A stretch of 64,000 nucleotides of DNA. It comes from an uncultured Clostridia bacterium (GTDB lineage: Bacteria; Bacillota; Clostridia; Christensenellales; UBA3700). This document shows, one piece after another, positions 1-9,642 of this stretch; the stretch's first letter is position 1; each line of letters opens with the position of its first letter. The position numbers were made by a program, and so were the translations under genes. The notes under the pieces are model-generated. The model saw nothing but the letters and a program-made list of their open reading frames with translations, ran no database searches and had not been told where the DNA came from. The DNA lies in NCBI GenBank assembly GCA_947038565.1, contig CAMQWP010000003.1, positions 21,183 to 85,182 on the forward strand, read 5' to 3'.

Positions 1-77
1 TCCTCACTATCAAAGTAGGATTGTGCTTTATCTAATATAAAATCGCAACTCTTTTCATTATCAAAACTTAATATCAC
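1..77 (-). CDS. N-terminal fragment of an unknown CDS running off the left edge (GTG start overlapping the hslO stop)
   Basis: Minus-strand open frame GTG ATA TTA AGT TTT GAT AAT GAA AAG... (MILSFDNEKSCDFILDKAQSYFDSE) starting inside AAGTGA at the hslO stop, preceded by GGAGATATTAA. Confidence 0.4.
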   Translation of the reverse strand, partial: MILSFDNEKSCDFILDKAQSYFDSE

Positions 78-988
78 TTAATATCTCCGAATACTGCCTC
101 AACTTGTGATTTTGTATATCTATAATACTTATTACAAAAGTCACAATGTATCTCAATCCTACCATCTTGACGCACGATTTGACGTGCTTCTTTTAGACCT
201 ATAGCCCTGATAACATTATCCATTCTCTCCTGCGAACACTGGCACTCGAAGCGTGGATAGATAGGCTCTAACATCTTGCACTCAAAGTGACCAAAATTCT
301 CTTCTATTATCTCATCTACAGTCTTGTCTATCATCAACTGACCAAAGTCAGTAAAGTTCCTTACTATATCTTGTAGCACTACTAGATACTCATCTTCACA
401 ATTCGGCATAGGCTGAACTACGATAACACCGCATGACTTAGCCACGCCATCTTCACCGATAATTGCACCCGATGCAACTGCTGACGGAAGCTGTTCGCTT
501 ACAGTCAAGTAGTACGCAAGATCAGCGTCTAAAGTGCCATTTACTAGCATACTTTTGCCCATGTACGGCTCTTTCATTCCGAAGTCTTTGATGATAGAGA
601 TAGTACCATTTGCACCGATACCGCTAGCGATATCATACTTTCCATCTTGCAAAAGAGGAAGTTTTGCGGATCTATTCTCTACATAACCACGAACAACACC
701 GCCCGACATACCAGCCACGATTATCTTACCTAAGCTACCATCACCCTCGATAGAAATACTTAATTTGATATTTGTTCCTTTTATTCCAGCACTCAAAAAC
801 GCACCGAATGCTAAAGATCTTGCAAGTACTTCGCTTGCACCGCCAGTAGTGCCTTGGGCATTGATAGCGTCATTAGCTAATTGTTTAGCGTCTACAACAG
901 ATACTATTGCCTTTCCGCCAAATAATATCGCTTTTCTAATTATATCCATATTAATTACCTCGTCTCTTATATTTATTATTACACGCAA
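74..988 (-). CDS. hslO: Hsp33 redox-regulated chaperone
   Basis: Hsp33 fold sequence with C-terminal CxC...CxxC zinc motif (ECQCSQ...HCDFCNKYY). Confidence 0.93.
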   Translation of the reverse strand: MRVIINIRDEVINMDIIRKAILFGGKAIVSVVDAKQLANDAINAQGTTGGASEVLARSLAFGAFLSAGIKGTNIKLSISIEGDGSLGKIIVAGMSGGVVRGYVENRSAKLPLLQDGKYDIASGIGANGTISIIKDFGMKEPYMGKSMLVNGTLDADLAYYLTVSEQLPSAVASGAIIGEDGVAKSCGVIVVQPMPNCEDEYLVVLQDIVRNFTDFGQLMIDKTVDEIIEENFGHFECKMLEPIYPRFECQCSQERMDNVIRAIGLKEARQIVRQDGRIEIHCDFCNKYYRYTKSQVEAVFGDIK

Positions 989-1171
989 ATAATTGCATGT
1001 GCTTATACTTCACGCATGTGTGCGCTTATATTATAAGTATTATATCATATTACATCATGTCATTGACCTATTGCATAATGTCTTTCTCTACTATCAATGA
1101 TTGCCGTTTTTAGCATAATCTATGAGTATTATGATGATATTTTGATTGTTTTAAGTATAAATATTGCAATA

Positions 1172-1891
1172 CTAATTTATCTTTTTACATACGAATAATA
1201 GTCTTTTACTAGTGTCTTGCACTTGCATAAACGTATCACCCGCAAAAACCTGTACTTCAAAACCCGCACGCTCTAGTGTAGTACATACAATATCTTGCTC
1301 GTGGATATACTGAGTATGCTGTTCATCACGGCGAGTATATACATCACCTGACTTCTCGAATACTGCTATGTCCATAGCAACGCTTTCGCTACATACTGCG
1401 TTAGTCCAAAGATAAGTAAAATCGTCCGTATCCTCATAGAAGATATTATCACCGATTATCTCTCTTAGCTTATAACTAGAGCTGATATCGAATACAAAAT
1501 GACCACCTAGCTTGATATTATCGCTAACTCGAGAAGCCAAAGCCTCTAGCTCGCGGGGCGTAATATAATTAATGCCGTCACAAACACAAAAAGCATTATC
1601 CATCTTGTGCATACACTCGAAGTCTAGCATTGACGCTTGTATAAATCTGACATATTTACGATTACGAAAGTTACGTTTTTCGGCGATTGCAAGCATTTCG
1701 CTACTGATATCGACCGCAAGCACATCGCTAGCAGAAGATAGCAATAGTGCAGTAAAGACGCCACTGCCCGAGGCAAGCTCTAAAACTTGCCCCTTAGCGT
1801 AACGCCTCACAAAATCGTAATATTTATCATAATCGAAGTCAGTCATGAGATTATCATAGTAATCCGCTAGTACTGAATAAGCTTTTTCCAT
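1172..1891 (-). CDS. class I SAM-dependent methyltransferase
   Basis: VLELASGSGVFTALL motif I, VLAVDISSEML motif II. Confidence 0.85.
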   Translation of the reverse strand: MEKAYSVLADYYDNLMTDFDYDKYYDFVRRYAKGQVLELASGSGVFTALLLSSASDVLAVDISSEMLAIAEKRNFRNRKYVRFIQASMLDFECMHKMDNAFCVCDGINYITPRELEALASRVSDNIKLGGHFVFDISSSYKLREIIGDNIFYEDTDDFTYLWTNAVCSESVAMDIAVFEKSGDVYTRRDEQHTQYIHEQDIVCTTLERAGFEVQVFAGDTFMQVQDTSKRLLFVCKKIN

Positions 1892-2916
1892 TATTTAGCC
1901 TTGCCTTTTTTAGCCTTAGAGTTTTTCTTCTTACGATCACCATGCTCGGCACGACGACGATCACGTTCTGCCTGCATAACAGACTGCTCATAAAGGATAT
2001 TAGTGAACGAATCAGCAGCGAACTGACCGAAGCACTGCACTGCAAGAGCGTAGAAAGAGAATCCGTAGAACAAGAAGAATATCGCTAGGATAAGAGTTGA
2101 TATATTATTAAAGAATGCGAACAATGGCAGAGATAAACCTATCATAATCATAAGCGCTGGAAGAGCTGTGATGACTGATAATATAAGAGAATTCTTAATT
2201 GTCTTAACATGCTTTAGTCTGTACATAGTCACAGAAGGCAAGTAGTTAAACATATATATAATAGTTAGAAGCGTGAAAATACATGATCCGATCATAATAA
2301 TCCATATCCACCAAGGCGCAGTACCAAGTACTGAGTAGTAGAAGTATGCATTGATAGAACCGACTATGCCATAAACGCCGATACCTATAACGGTAAAAGC
2401 AAGCATAAATTTCCACCAGTAAAGTTTGATACCACGGAAGAAGTGTACACGGATCTTGACATTAGCACCCCAAACCTTATTTCTCATGCAGTAGAATAGA
2501 CCAGCACCACCAAGACCAGCAAGAGCTAAGCCAGGGATAATAAGAGTGTTGAACATTACTCTAAACATATAGATACCGCGAAGAGCCATCTCGGTGTCGA
2601 GATTTGATCCCGTAAATCCTAGACCCATATCGCTTACGAAGTTAAATCCGCTATCAAGAATGAATTTTGTTTCTAATACTGGGAATACAAAGAAAACCGA
2701 AACAATAATCGGAGCAGCGAAAAGGAAAAACATCAAGTTCAAGGCAAGCAGACTTGTAAGGTTTGTACGAATAATCGCCCACCAGTGTCTAAACATACCT
2801 GTTTCAAGAGGTTCTCTATTCATACTCAAATCGTCAGCAAGCGTTAGTTTTCTAAGTAGCTTTGTAGACAATGAGTTAGATTTGTCTTTTTTTTGTTGTG
2901 CAGCGTTGTTTGACAT
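1891..2916 (-). CDS. multi-pass membrane protein, DUF624/YesL-like
   Basis: Several hydrophobic helices, basic C-terminus; overall layout resembles DUF624 proteins. Confidence 0.5.
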   Translation of the reverse strand: MSNNAAQQKKDKSNSLSTKLLRKLTLADDLSMNREPLETGMFRHWWAIIRTNLTSLLALNLMFFLFAAPIIVSVFFVFPVLETKFILDSGFNFVSDMGLGFTGSNLDTEMALRGIYMFRVMFNTLIIPGLALAGLGGAGLFYCMRNKVWGANVKIRVHFFRGIKLYWWKFMLAFTVIGIGVYGIVGSINAYFYYSVLGTAPWWIWIIMIGSCIFTLLTIIYMFNYLPSVTMYRLKHVKTIKNSLILSVITALPALMIMIGLSLPLFAFFNNISTLILAIFFLFYGFSFYALAVQCFGQFAADSFTNILYEQSVMQAERDRRRAEHGDRKKKNSKAKKGKAK

Positions 2917-2995
2917 ATAATGCTCCTAAATAATGTAATATATATCTATAATACACCATAACCGATAAAATATCAAACAAAATAGCTATATTTCT

Positions 2996-3024
2996 TTGAC
3001 AAATAAATAAATTTATGCTATAGT
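2996..3024 (+). promoter_or_regulatory. sigma-A type promoter for the asd-dapA-dapB operon
   Basis: TTGACA (2996-3001), 17-nt spacer, TATAGT (3019-3024). Confidence 0.7.
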
Positions 3025-3067
3025 ATTGATACATTAAGGGAATATTGTTATTTCCTGTAATAATAAA

Positions 3068-3245
3068 ATGCTAATAGAGGTGCGTTCAACAATAGTACAC
3101 CAGCCGTTTATAGATATGCAATTATCTGGCTAGTAGAAAGGGTGTGACCGCCGAAGTGTGATACAGTTTGCAGTGTGTCGTGCTGGGTATAAGGCTAAAT
3201 CCTTATAACTGTCATCAGAAGATGAAGTACTATTCAGCTGTTTAA
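3068..3245 (+). ncRNA. lysine riboswitch (L box)
   Basis: Conserved segments TAGAGGTGCG, AGTA, GAAAGGGTGTGACCGCCGAAG, TGCTGGGTATAAGG, ACTGTCATC in the canonical order, directly upstream of asd-dapA-dapB. Confidence 0.93.
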
Positions 3246-3264
3246 TAAAGTGTTATCTTTTTTT

Positions 3265-3298
3265 ACAGTACGATAGTTATCGTACTGTTATTTTTTTT
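3265..3298 (+). terminator. intrinsic terminator of the lysine riboswitch expression platform
   Basis: Perfect 11-bp inverted repeat ACAGTACGATA/TATCGTACTGT followed by TA and T8, just before asd. Confidence 0.9.
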
Positions 3299-3314
3299 AT
3301 ATGGAGGCATAAAA

Positions 3315-4313
3315 ATGAAAAAATTCAATATCGCAGTAGTCGGAGCTACCGGCATGGTAGGAAGCAAATTCCTTGAGGTTTTAACTGAGAGAAATCTTCC
3401 TGTAGAAAACTATTATCTTTTTGCATCAGCAAGAAGTGCAGGCAAAGTGGTAGACTTCATGGGTAAGCCACACACAATTATCGAGCTTAATGAAGAGAAC
3501 ATCAACGCTACAAAAGTTGATATCGCATTATTCTCAGCAGGCGGAAGCACTTCTGCAAAGTTCGCTCCATCATTCGTAAAGACTGGTGCTGTCGTAGTCG
3601 ACAACTCTAGCGAATGGCGTATGTGTGACGATGTACCACTAGTAGTACCAGAGGTAAACGCTAGCGACATCGATTGGAATAACGGTATTATCGCTAATCC
3701 AAACTGCTCTACTATCCAAGCCGTAGTAGCATTAAAGCCACTACATGACAAATACACTATCAAGAGAATAGTATATAGCACTTATCAGGCCGTTTCTGGT
3801 GCTGGTGTTGCTGGATACACTGATCTTGTAGATGGCGTAAACGGAGTTGCTCCTAAGAAATTCCCTTACCCTATTTTCAACAACGTAATCCCTCAGATCG
3901 ACGTATTCCTACCTAATGGATATACTAAGGAAGAGGAGAAAATGATCTTAGAGACTCAAAAGATTCTTGATAAGAATATTAAAGTTACTGCTACTACAGT
4001 ACGTGTACCAGTACTTAATAGCCACAGCGAGAGTATCAATGTAGAGTTTGAGAAGCCATGTACACTAGAAGGCATCTATGAGGCACTTCGTAGCGGAGAG
4101 AACCTTATCGTTATGGACGATCCAGCAAATATTTCTTACCCAATGCCATGCAACGTAACTGGCAACGACGATACTTACGTAGGTCGTGTACGTATAGACG
4201 ATACTGTTGATAGCGGTTGTAATCTATGGGTTGTTGCTGATAATATCCGTAAGGGTGCAGCTACTAATGCTGTTCAGATCGCTGAGAAACTTATCGCTAA
4301 AATGTCTAAGTAA
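3315..4313 (+). CDS. asd: aspartate-semialdehyde dehydrogenase
   Basis: VGATGMVG N-terminus, NPNCSTIQ active-site cysteine motif. Confidence 0.96.
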   Translation: MKKFNIAVVGATGMVGSKFLEVLTERNLPVENYYLFASARSAGKVVDFMGKPHTIIELNEENINATKVDIALFSAGGSTSAKFAPSFVKTGAVVVDNSSEWRMCDDVPLVVPEVNASDIDWNNGIIANPNCSTIQAVVALKPLHDKYTIKRIVYSTYQAVSGAGVAGYTDLVDGVNGVAPKKFPYPIFNNVIPQIDVFLPNGYTKEEEKMILETQKILDKNIKVTATTVRVPVLNSHSESINVEFEKPCTLEGIYEALRSGENLIVMDDPANISYPMPCNVTGNDDTYVGRVRIDDTVDSGCNLWVVADNIRKGAATNAVQIAEKLIAKMSK

Positions 4314-4528
4314 TAATTATTTTTATTGATAATCGTGCGGATTTATAGTATTTCCCGCGACATTTATCGATATGATACTCACTAATACAATATATAGCAT
4401 ACATTGTAATATGATGTATTATGAACTGATTATTAGCAATAATAACAAAGACTAAGAAAAATTATAAATATATCATCACGTTTCGCTTGCACATAGCTTG
4501 CGGAACTAAGATATATTCGGAGGTATTT

Positions 4529-5404
4529 ATGTTTAAAGGCGTAGCGACTGCTCTTATCACACCATTCAATTCTAAAGGTGTTGATTATGACGCTTTTGCA
4601 AGATTAATAGAGTTTCAGATCGAGTCAGGTATCGACGCACTAGTAGTGCTAGGTACGACTGGTGAGCCTGCGACCATGACTAGTGCAGAAAAAACTGAGG
4701 TAATTAAGTTTGCTATAAACCAGATTAACCACAGAGTCCCTGTAATAGTCGGCACTGGCAGTTACAATACTGTCACTGCTATAGAAAGTAGTATCGAGGC
4801 TGAAAAATTAGGTGCTGATATGCTCCTAGTAGTTACGCCTTATTACAACAAATGCACTCAAGCGGGGCTAATACAGCACTTCGCTAGTATTGCAGAAAGC
4901 GTAAGTATACCTATCATGGTATACAATGTTCCGGGACGTACTGGTGTAAATATCGAGCCTAGCACTGTAAAAGCACTAGCAATGATACCAAACATCGTAA
5001 GCCTAAAGGAAGCATCGGGAAATATATCACAGTTCATCGAGTTGCAGTCTATGTCAATGACCGCAGACTTCGAGGTATACAGCGGTGATGACGCGATCAT
5101 ACTACCAGTCATGGCTCTTGGCTCTGCTGGTCTTATAAGTGTAGCGTCAAATGTAATACCTGCCGTCATGGTAGATATAGTACATAGCTGTATGGACGGA
5201 GATTATGACCATGCAAGAGACTTGTATTTCAAGTACCATAATTTTATAAAGACACTTTTTGTAGAGACAAATCCTATCCCTGTCAAATTCGTAGCGTCAA
5301 GACTTGGATACGGTGAAAATATACTTAGACTTCCACTTACACCGCTTAGCGAGAGTGGATCGGCTAAAATGCTTGACGTCATGATAGATGTCAATCTAAT
5401 TTAA
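4529..5404 (+). CDS. dapA: 4-hydroxy-tetrahydrodipicolinate synthase
   Basis: MFKGVATALITPF, GTTGEPATMT, VYNVPGRTGVN, LKEASG; start moved to 4529 (ATG after CGGAGGTATTT). Confidence 0.96.
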   Translation: MFKGVATALITPFNSKGVDYDAFARLIEFQIESGIDALVVLGTTGEPATMTSAEKTEVIKFAINQINHRVPVIVGTGSYNTVTAIESSIEAEKLGADMLLVVTPYYNKCTQAGLIQHFASIAESVSIPIMVYNVPGRTGVNIEPSTVKALAMIPNIVSLKEASGNISQFIELQSMSMTADFEVYSGDDAIILPVMALGSAGLISVASNVIPAVMVDIVHSCMDGDYDHARDLYFKYHNFIKTLFVETNPIPVKFVASRLGYGENILRLPLTPLSESGSAKMLDVMIDVNLI

Positions 5405-5424
5405 TAGCTAATAGGAGGAAAATC

Positions 5425-6183
5425 ATGACTAATATTTTAATATGGGGCGTAGGCGGAAGACTAGGTAGAACTCTTCTATCTTGCATAGACGCTAGTGATA
5501 ACGCTAATGCAATCGGTGGAGTAGATAAGTTCGCTGATGCTACGAGTTTTAATATCCCTATTTTTAGTGGTGTTTCTGATATCAATGTAAAGCCTGATGT
5601 AATCATCGACTTCTCACGTGCTGACGCAGTATACGATATCCTACCATACGCGAAAGAGTACGGTATCCCAGTGGTATTATGTACTACTGGTTACACTGAA
5701 ATACACTTAGATTATATCCGCGAATTATCAAGGGACATAGCTATATTTAAAGCAAGTAACATGTCACTAGGCATAAACCTTATGATAGACCTTCTTAAAA
5801 AAGCTACAAATGTACTTGGAGATAAGTATGATATAGAGCTTATAGAGTATCATCATAATATCAAAGTAGATAGCCCCTCAGGTACAGCTATAACAATCGC
5901 TGACGCTATAAACAAAGAGATGAATAACACTCTTGTATATCAGCACGGTAGAGATAATAGCAATGCAAAACGCGACAAACGCGAGCTAGGCATACACGCA
6001 GTAAGAGGCGGAACAGTAGTCGGCAAGCATGAAGTATTATTCTTAGGCAATGACGAAATCATCACTATTAAGCACGAGGCTAGCTCTAAAGCAGTCTTCG
6101 CTGAAGGTGCTATCAAAGCTGGAGTATATCTAGCTGGAGTTAAAAAGCCAGGAATGTATGACATGTCAGACTTACTAGCATAA
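5425..6183 (+). CDS. dapB: 4-hydroxy-tetrahydrodipicolinate reductase
   Basis: GVGGRLG NAD-binding motif, VLCTTGY, ELIEYHHNIKVDSPSGTA, HAVRGGTVVGKHEV. Confidence 0.96.
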   Translation: MTNILIWGVGGRLGRTLLSCIDASDNANAIGGVDKFADATSFNIPIFSGVSDINVKPDVIIDFSRADAVYDILPYAKEYGIPVVLCTTGYTEIHLDYIRELSRDIAIFKASNMSLGINLMIDLLKKATNVLGDKYDIELIEYHHNIKVDSPSGTAITIADAINKEMNNTLVYQHGRDNSNAKRDKRELGIHAVRGGTVVGKHEVLFLGNDEIITIKHEASSKAVFAEGAIKAGVYLAGVKKPGMYDMSDLLA

Positions 6184-6234
6184 TAGCTTGATTTTATAAC
6201 TAATCCAGATAGGAAACTATCAATGATCTACAAT

Positions 6235-6333
6235 ATTATGCAATTGTATAAAGACACCCCAGTTGATTTAATTAAATTTAAATCATTATGCAATTGCATA
6301 AAGACACCCCATTGATTTAATTAAATTTAAATC
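6235..6333. repeat. AT-rich ~50-bp direct tandem duplication
   Basis: 6235-6284 and 6285-6333: ATTATGCAATTG(T/C)ATAAAGACACCCCA(G)TTGATTTAATTAAATTTAAATC, start of a third copy at 6334; contains the palindrome TATGCAATTGCATA. Confidence 0.92.
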
Positions 6334-6356
6334 ATTAAGTGGGTAGGATATAATTA

Positions 6357-6397
6357 CCCCCTTCAATAGTGCAGAAACACTTATGGAGGGGGTTTTT
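6357..6397 (+). terminator. intrinsic terminator after the dap operon
   Basis: CCCCCTTCAATAGTG / CACTTATGGAGGGGG stem followed by T5. Confidence 0.75.
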
Positions 6398-6410
6398 AGT
6401 TGTCAACATT

Positions 6411-6528
6411 TTATCCACAAAGCGTGGATAACAATATCAATCACACGCACTTATCCACAGAGTGCGGATATTATTACATAAATACATTGAATTAACCACA
6501 GATTTTACCTCATGGAGTGGATATTTGC
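6411..6528. promoter_or_regulatory. DnaA-box cluster in ~40-bp-spaced units
   Basis: Perfect TTATCCACA at 6411-6419 and 6451-6459, TTAACCACA at 6492-6500; first unit is the perfect dyad TTATCCAC-AAAGC-GTGGATAA. Confidence 0.65.
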
Positions 6529-6850
6529 TTTTTTTGTATTTTTCACCGCTTCGGACAATTCCACTTACTGTACATACCAACTCTATACCGCTCCGCATAT
6601 ATATCCTCCCTATCACTTAGGCACTACACATACACTCCACTCCCCCAACATGATCATACGCCATAATACATTCAATTATATACTACGACAAGTATTATAA
6701 CTATCATGTATTACTACTATAATGCTTATCACGTGACAATAGAGCTACAAATAGATACATTAAATGTGCGGGGGATAGGATATATTGATTATCTTCACTC
6801 TTTTGGCATATATGTCATGCACAGCGCATATGTCCTAAATGTTTTACATA

Positions 6851-7030
6851 TATCTACCGCTTTTGCAGTACAACTATACGCTGGCATCACATATTTCTAC
6901 CTTTGCAGTACAACTATACCCTGTTGTAACGTATTTCTACCTTTGCAGTACAACTATACCCTGCTGTAGCATATTTCCGCGTTTGCAATATAACTACCTG
7001 CCATCACAGATTTCCGCGTTCGCTATAGAT
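6851..7030. repeat. 40-bp tandem repeat array, ~4.5 units, non-coding
   Basis: Units 6851-6890, 6891-6930, 6931-6970, 6971-7007 (37 bp), partial 7008-7030; core ATATTTCTACCTTTGCAGTACAACTATACCCTG. Confidence 0.92.
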
Positions 7031-7087
7031 ACATCATAAATTATCAATATAACCGACTTAATACATGTTTAAAAAGTGATTTTGATA

Positions 7088-7119
7088 CAAAAAAATGCCC
7101 TTGCAATAAATGCAAGGGC
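7088..7119 (-). terminator. intrinsic terminator of the 7150-8034 gene
   Basis: GCCCTTGCA-ATAAA-TGCAAGGGC perfect stem (7097-7119), T-tract on the minus strand. Confidence 0.88.
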
Positions 7120-7149
7120 TATTATTACTATTAAATTAGAATTATATGA

Positions 7150-8034
7150 TTAAAACTGATCTTGATCCGATAATCTTAACTCATTTTTATCATAAGTGAA
7201 GTAATTTGTACCGATATTGCTAGTACTTGTTGTAGATCCTAGTACTTTCATAGTATAACCTTCGTCCACACTAATACTTTTAACCAAGCCATTTTCCCAC
7301 ATTACCACGTCTAATCTAAGACCAGTAAAGGTAATAGGAGTGCCCGCAGTTAGCGGATCATTGCTTGTATTGTACTCCATATTCTTTAGATAGTCAACAG
7401 TTGCTGTTTTAGGGTCTAAAGTCAATGAAAACGAGTACTGATCAGTCTTAGCATCGAATATAGGTGAAGTAGCGTTTAAAACTGTATCACTATTTACTAT
7501 ATACATGTTCATTCTAGTAGGATCATTAGGGTATTTATCAAGTGCTGTAGCCAAAGAATCATAAGTTTCTACTGGATTCCACTTAACAACTTTACCAACA
7601 CCATCAGTTACCTTGAATTTATTGCCACTTCTGACAGTAAATTTTCCATCAGTATATGTTGCTTGATCTACAAAATGGACTTTTTTGATACCATCAAGGG
7701 TAAATGTCTCAGAATCCAAGTAATAACTTCCGTTATCCTTGATCTTAACACTATTTAATGACTGAACTATCTCAAAAGCTAATGCTTTTGATAATATTTG
7801 CGCCTTATGTTGAGATCCAACATACTCTATTGCGTTATAATTCTCCACGCCAGCTTGATACATTTCAAGTGCTGACATGTTTTTATTTATACTTTGAGTG
7901 ATAGACAAACCTTTAGGCAGTCTGCTTCCTAGCTCGCTATCAGTACTTACTATTACGTTTGTACATGCAACTAGTGAAACGGTAGACACTGCTAATATAG
8001 CAGATACTAACATTTTCTTTATTTTATTTTTCAT
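7150..8034 (-). CDS. hypothetical lipoprotein
   Basis: Signal peptide with lipobox VSLVAC|TN; no family recognised. Confidence 0.75.
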   Translation of the reverse strand: MKNKIKKMLVSAILAVSTVSLVACTNVIVSTDSELGSRLPKGLSITQSINKNMSALEMYQAGVENYNAIEYVGSQHKAQILSKALAFEIVQSLNSVKIKDNGSYYLDSETFTLDGIKKVHFVDQATYTDGKFTVRSGNKFKVTDGVGKVVKWNPVETYDSLATALDKYPNDPTRMNMYIVNSDTVLNATSPIFDAKTDQYSFSLTLDPKTATVDYLKNMEYNTSNDPLTAGTPITFTGLRLDVVMWENGLVKSISVDEGYTMKVLGSTTSTSNIGTNYFTYDKNELRLSDQDQF

Positions 8035-8490
8035 ATAAAACTCCTGTTTAATCGTATTAAATAAGGAAAACGTATTATATTAAATACTTCATACACTCGC
8101 TATATAAGACTCCGCACGAGTAAAACATTTATATAGTAATTTGATAGCCTTAGTGTAGTCTTCACTTACTAAGGTATGCCAATAGTGAGTATATATTCCT
8201 CTTCTACTATATAATATCCTAAATTAGCTTAAATTGCAAGGCTTTTTCAAAAAATTAGCACATTGTTGCATACATTTTACATTTATAGATCATAATTTAC
8301 GTAATATTACCACAAATACACGAAATAATTAAAAAAATTCAACTAATTTATAAAATGCTATTGACAAATAACGAAAATTAAAATATTATATATGTAGTGT
8401 ATAATAGTTATAGAAGTGGTTGCTATTCTATTTAGTTACAGGTATTACAGAATTATACCTTTGCACAAATCAATCATTTAAGGAGATATT

Positions 8491-9384
8491 ATGTCATATT
8501 TTATAACTACCGATGCAACAATAGATTTACCTTTATCATATTTTGATAAAGATTTCCATATAATCCCAATGTCGTTTGTACTTAACAATACCGAATACGG
8601 TATAGATAAATTTCTCTCTTGTAAAGAGTTTTACGCTGAGGTTCGTAACGGATCAAAACCTACTACATCTCTTATTACTACTTACTTTACTTGTGAGAAT
8701 TTAAGACCTATCCTAGAGGCTGGAAATGATATCCTACACATAGCGTTCTCTTCTGGTCTTAGTGGAACTTATGAAAATGCTGTTATCGCTGTAGACACAC
8801 TAAGAGCCGAATTCCCTGAGCGTACTATACTTCTTATAGACTCTAAGGGTGCGTCGACTGGCGAAGGCATGCAAGTATATCTAGCAATGCAAGCTCGAGA
8901 CAAAGGTTTGGATATTCACGAGAATTACAAGTATTTATCCGATCTAGTAGATAACATTTGTTATTATTTCACTGCTGACGATCTTTTTCACCTACAACGC
9001 GGTGGCAGAATAAGCAAGGCTGCGGCTATCGCAGGCACATTGCTACAAATAAAACCGCTTATGTACTGCAATATCAATGGCAAACTTATCGCTATAGACA
9101 AGGTCAAAGGCAGAAAGAAGGCTTTATTATGGCTAGTTGACATGCTATGCGAAAAAGCGTTAAAGGATAGAGATGATCAAGTAGTATTTATCTCTAATGC
9201 GGATTGCGTAGAAGACGCTGAATTTGTTAAAAATAAAATCACTAAAAAAACTGGCAGAACAAATGTACATATTACCGATATAGGACCTGTAATAGGTACG
9301 CATTGCGGCCCTGGAACTGTTGCACTATTCTTCATCGGCGACAACAAAATATCGCCAAAAGATGAAACTCTTAAAAACTTATAA
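8491..9384 (+). CDS. DegV family fatty-acid-binding protein
   Basis: YFITTDATIDLPLSYF, IAFSSGLSGTYENA, LQRGGRISKAAA, IGTHCGPGTVALFFIG. Confidence 0.95.
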   Translation: MSYFITTDATIDLPLSYFDKDFHIIPMSFVLNNTEYGIDKFLSCKEFYAEVRNGSKPTTSLITTYFTCENLRPILEAGNDILHIAFSSGLSGTYENAVIAVDTLRAEFPERTILLIDSKGASTGEGMQVYLAMQARDKGLDIHENYKYLSDLVDNICYYFTADDLFHLQRGGRISKAAAIAGTLLQIKPLMYCNINGKLIAIDKVKGRKKALLWLVDMLCEKALKDRDDQVVFISNADCVEDAEFVKNKITKKTGRTNVHITDIGPVIGTHCGPGTVALFFIGDNKISPKDETLKNL

Positions 9385-9642
9385 TACTAGGTATTATTAA
9401 ATAATGGAAAATCAATAAAAAAACTGTCTAAAGTAAAAACCACTTAATATAGGTAAATAAAGCACGGCATTTTTATATGCCCGCTTTTGCATGTCAGCTA
9501 TTAATCTGATCAAAAAGCAAAAATATAGCGATTAATATATAAATCGCCGATAATAAGTATATTTATCATAACTGTATAATATATTATATTAAATAGCAAC
9601 TAATATTGTTACTAATAAAATATAAACTAAGAGGTGATATAC

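Noticed and set aside
6851-7030. CRISPR array
   Set aside because: The whole 40-bp period is repeated with no unique spacers, and no cas genes are present.
6512-7039. ORFs 6512-6700, 6706-6969 and 6839-7039 as genes
   Set aside because: They translate tandem repeats and low-complexity DNA (e.g. YLCSTTIPCCN repeated), lack convincing SD sequences and are not recognisable proteins.
8148-8174. Hairpin CCTTAGTGTAGTCTTCACTTACTAAGG upstream of the 7150-8034 lipoprotein gene as a regulatory RNA
   Set aside because: Isolated imperfect stem with no known motif or T-tract; insufficient support.
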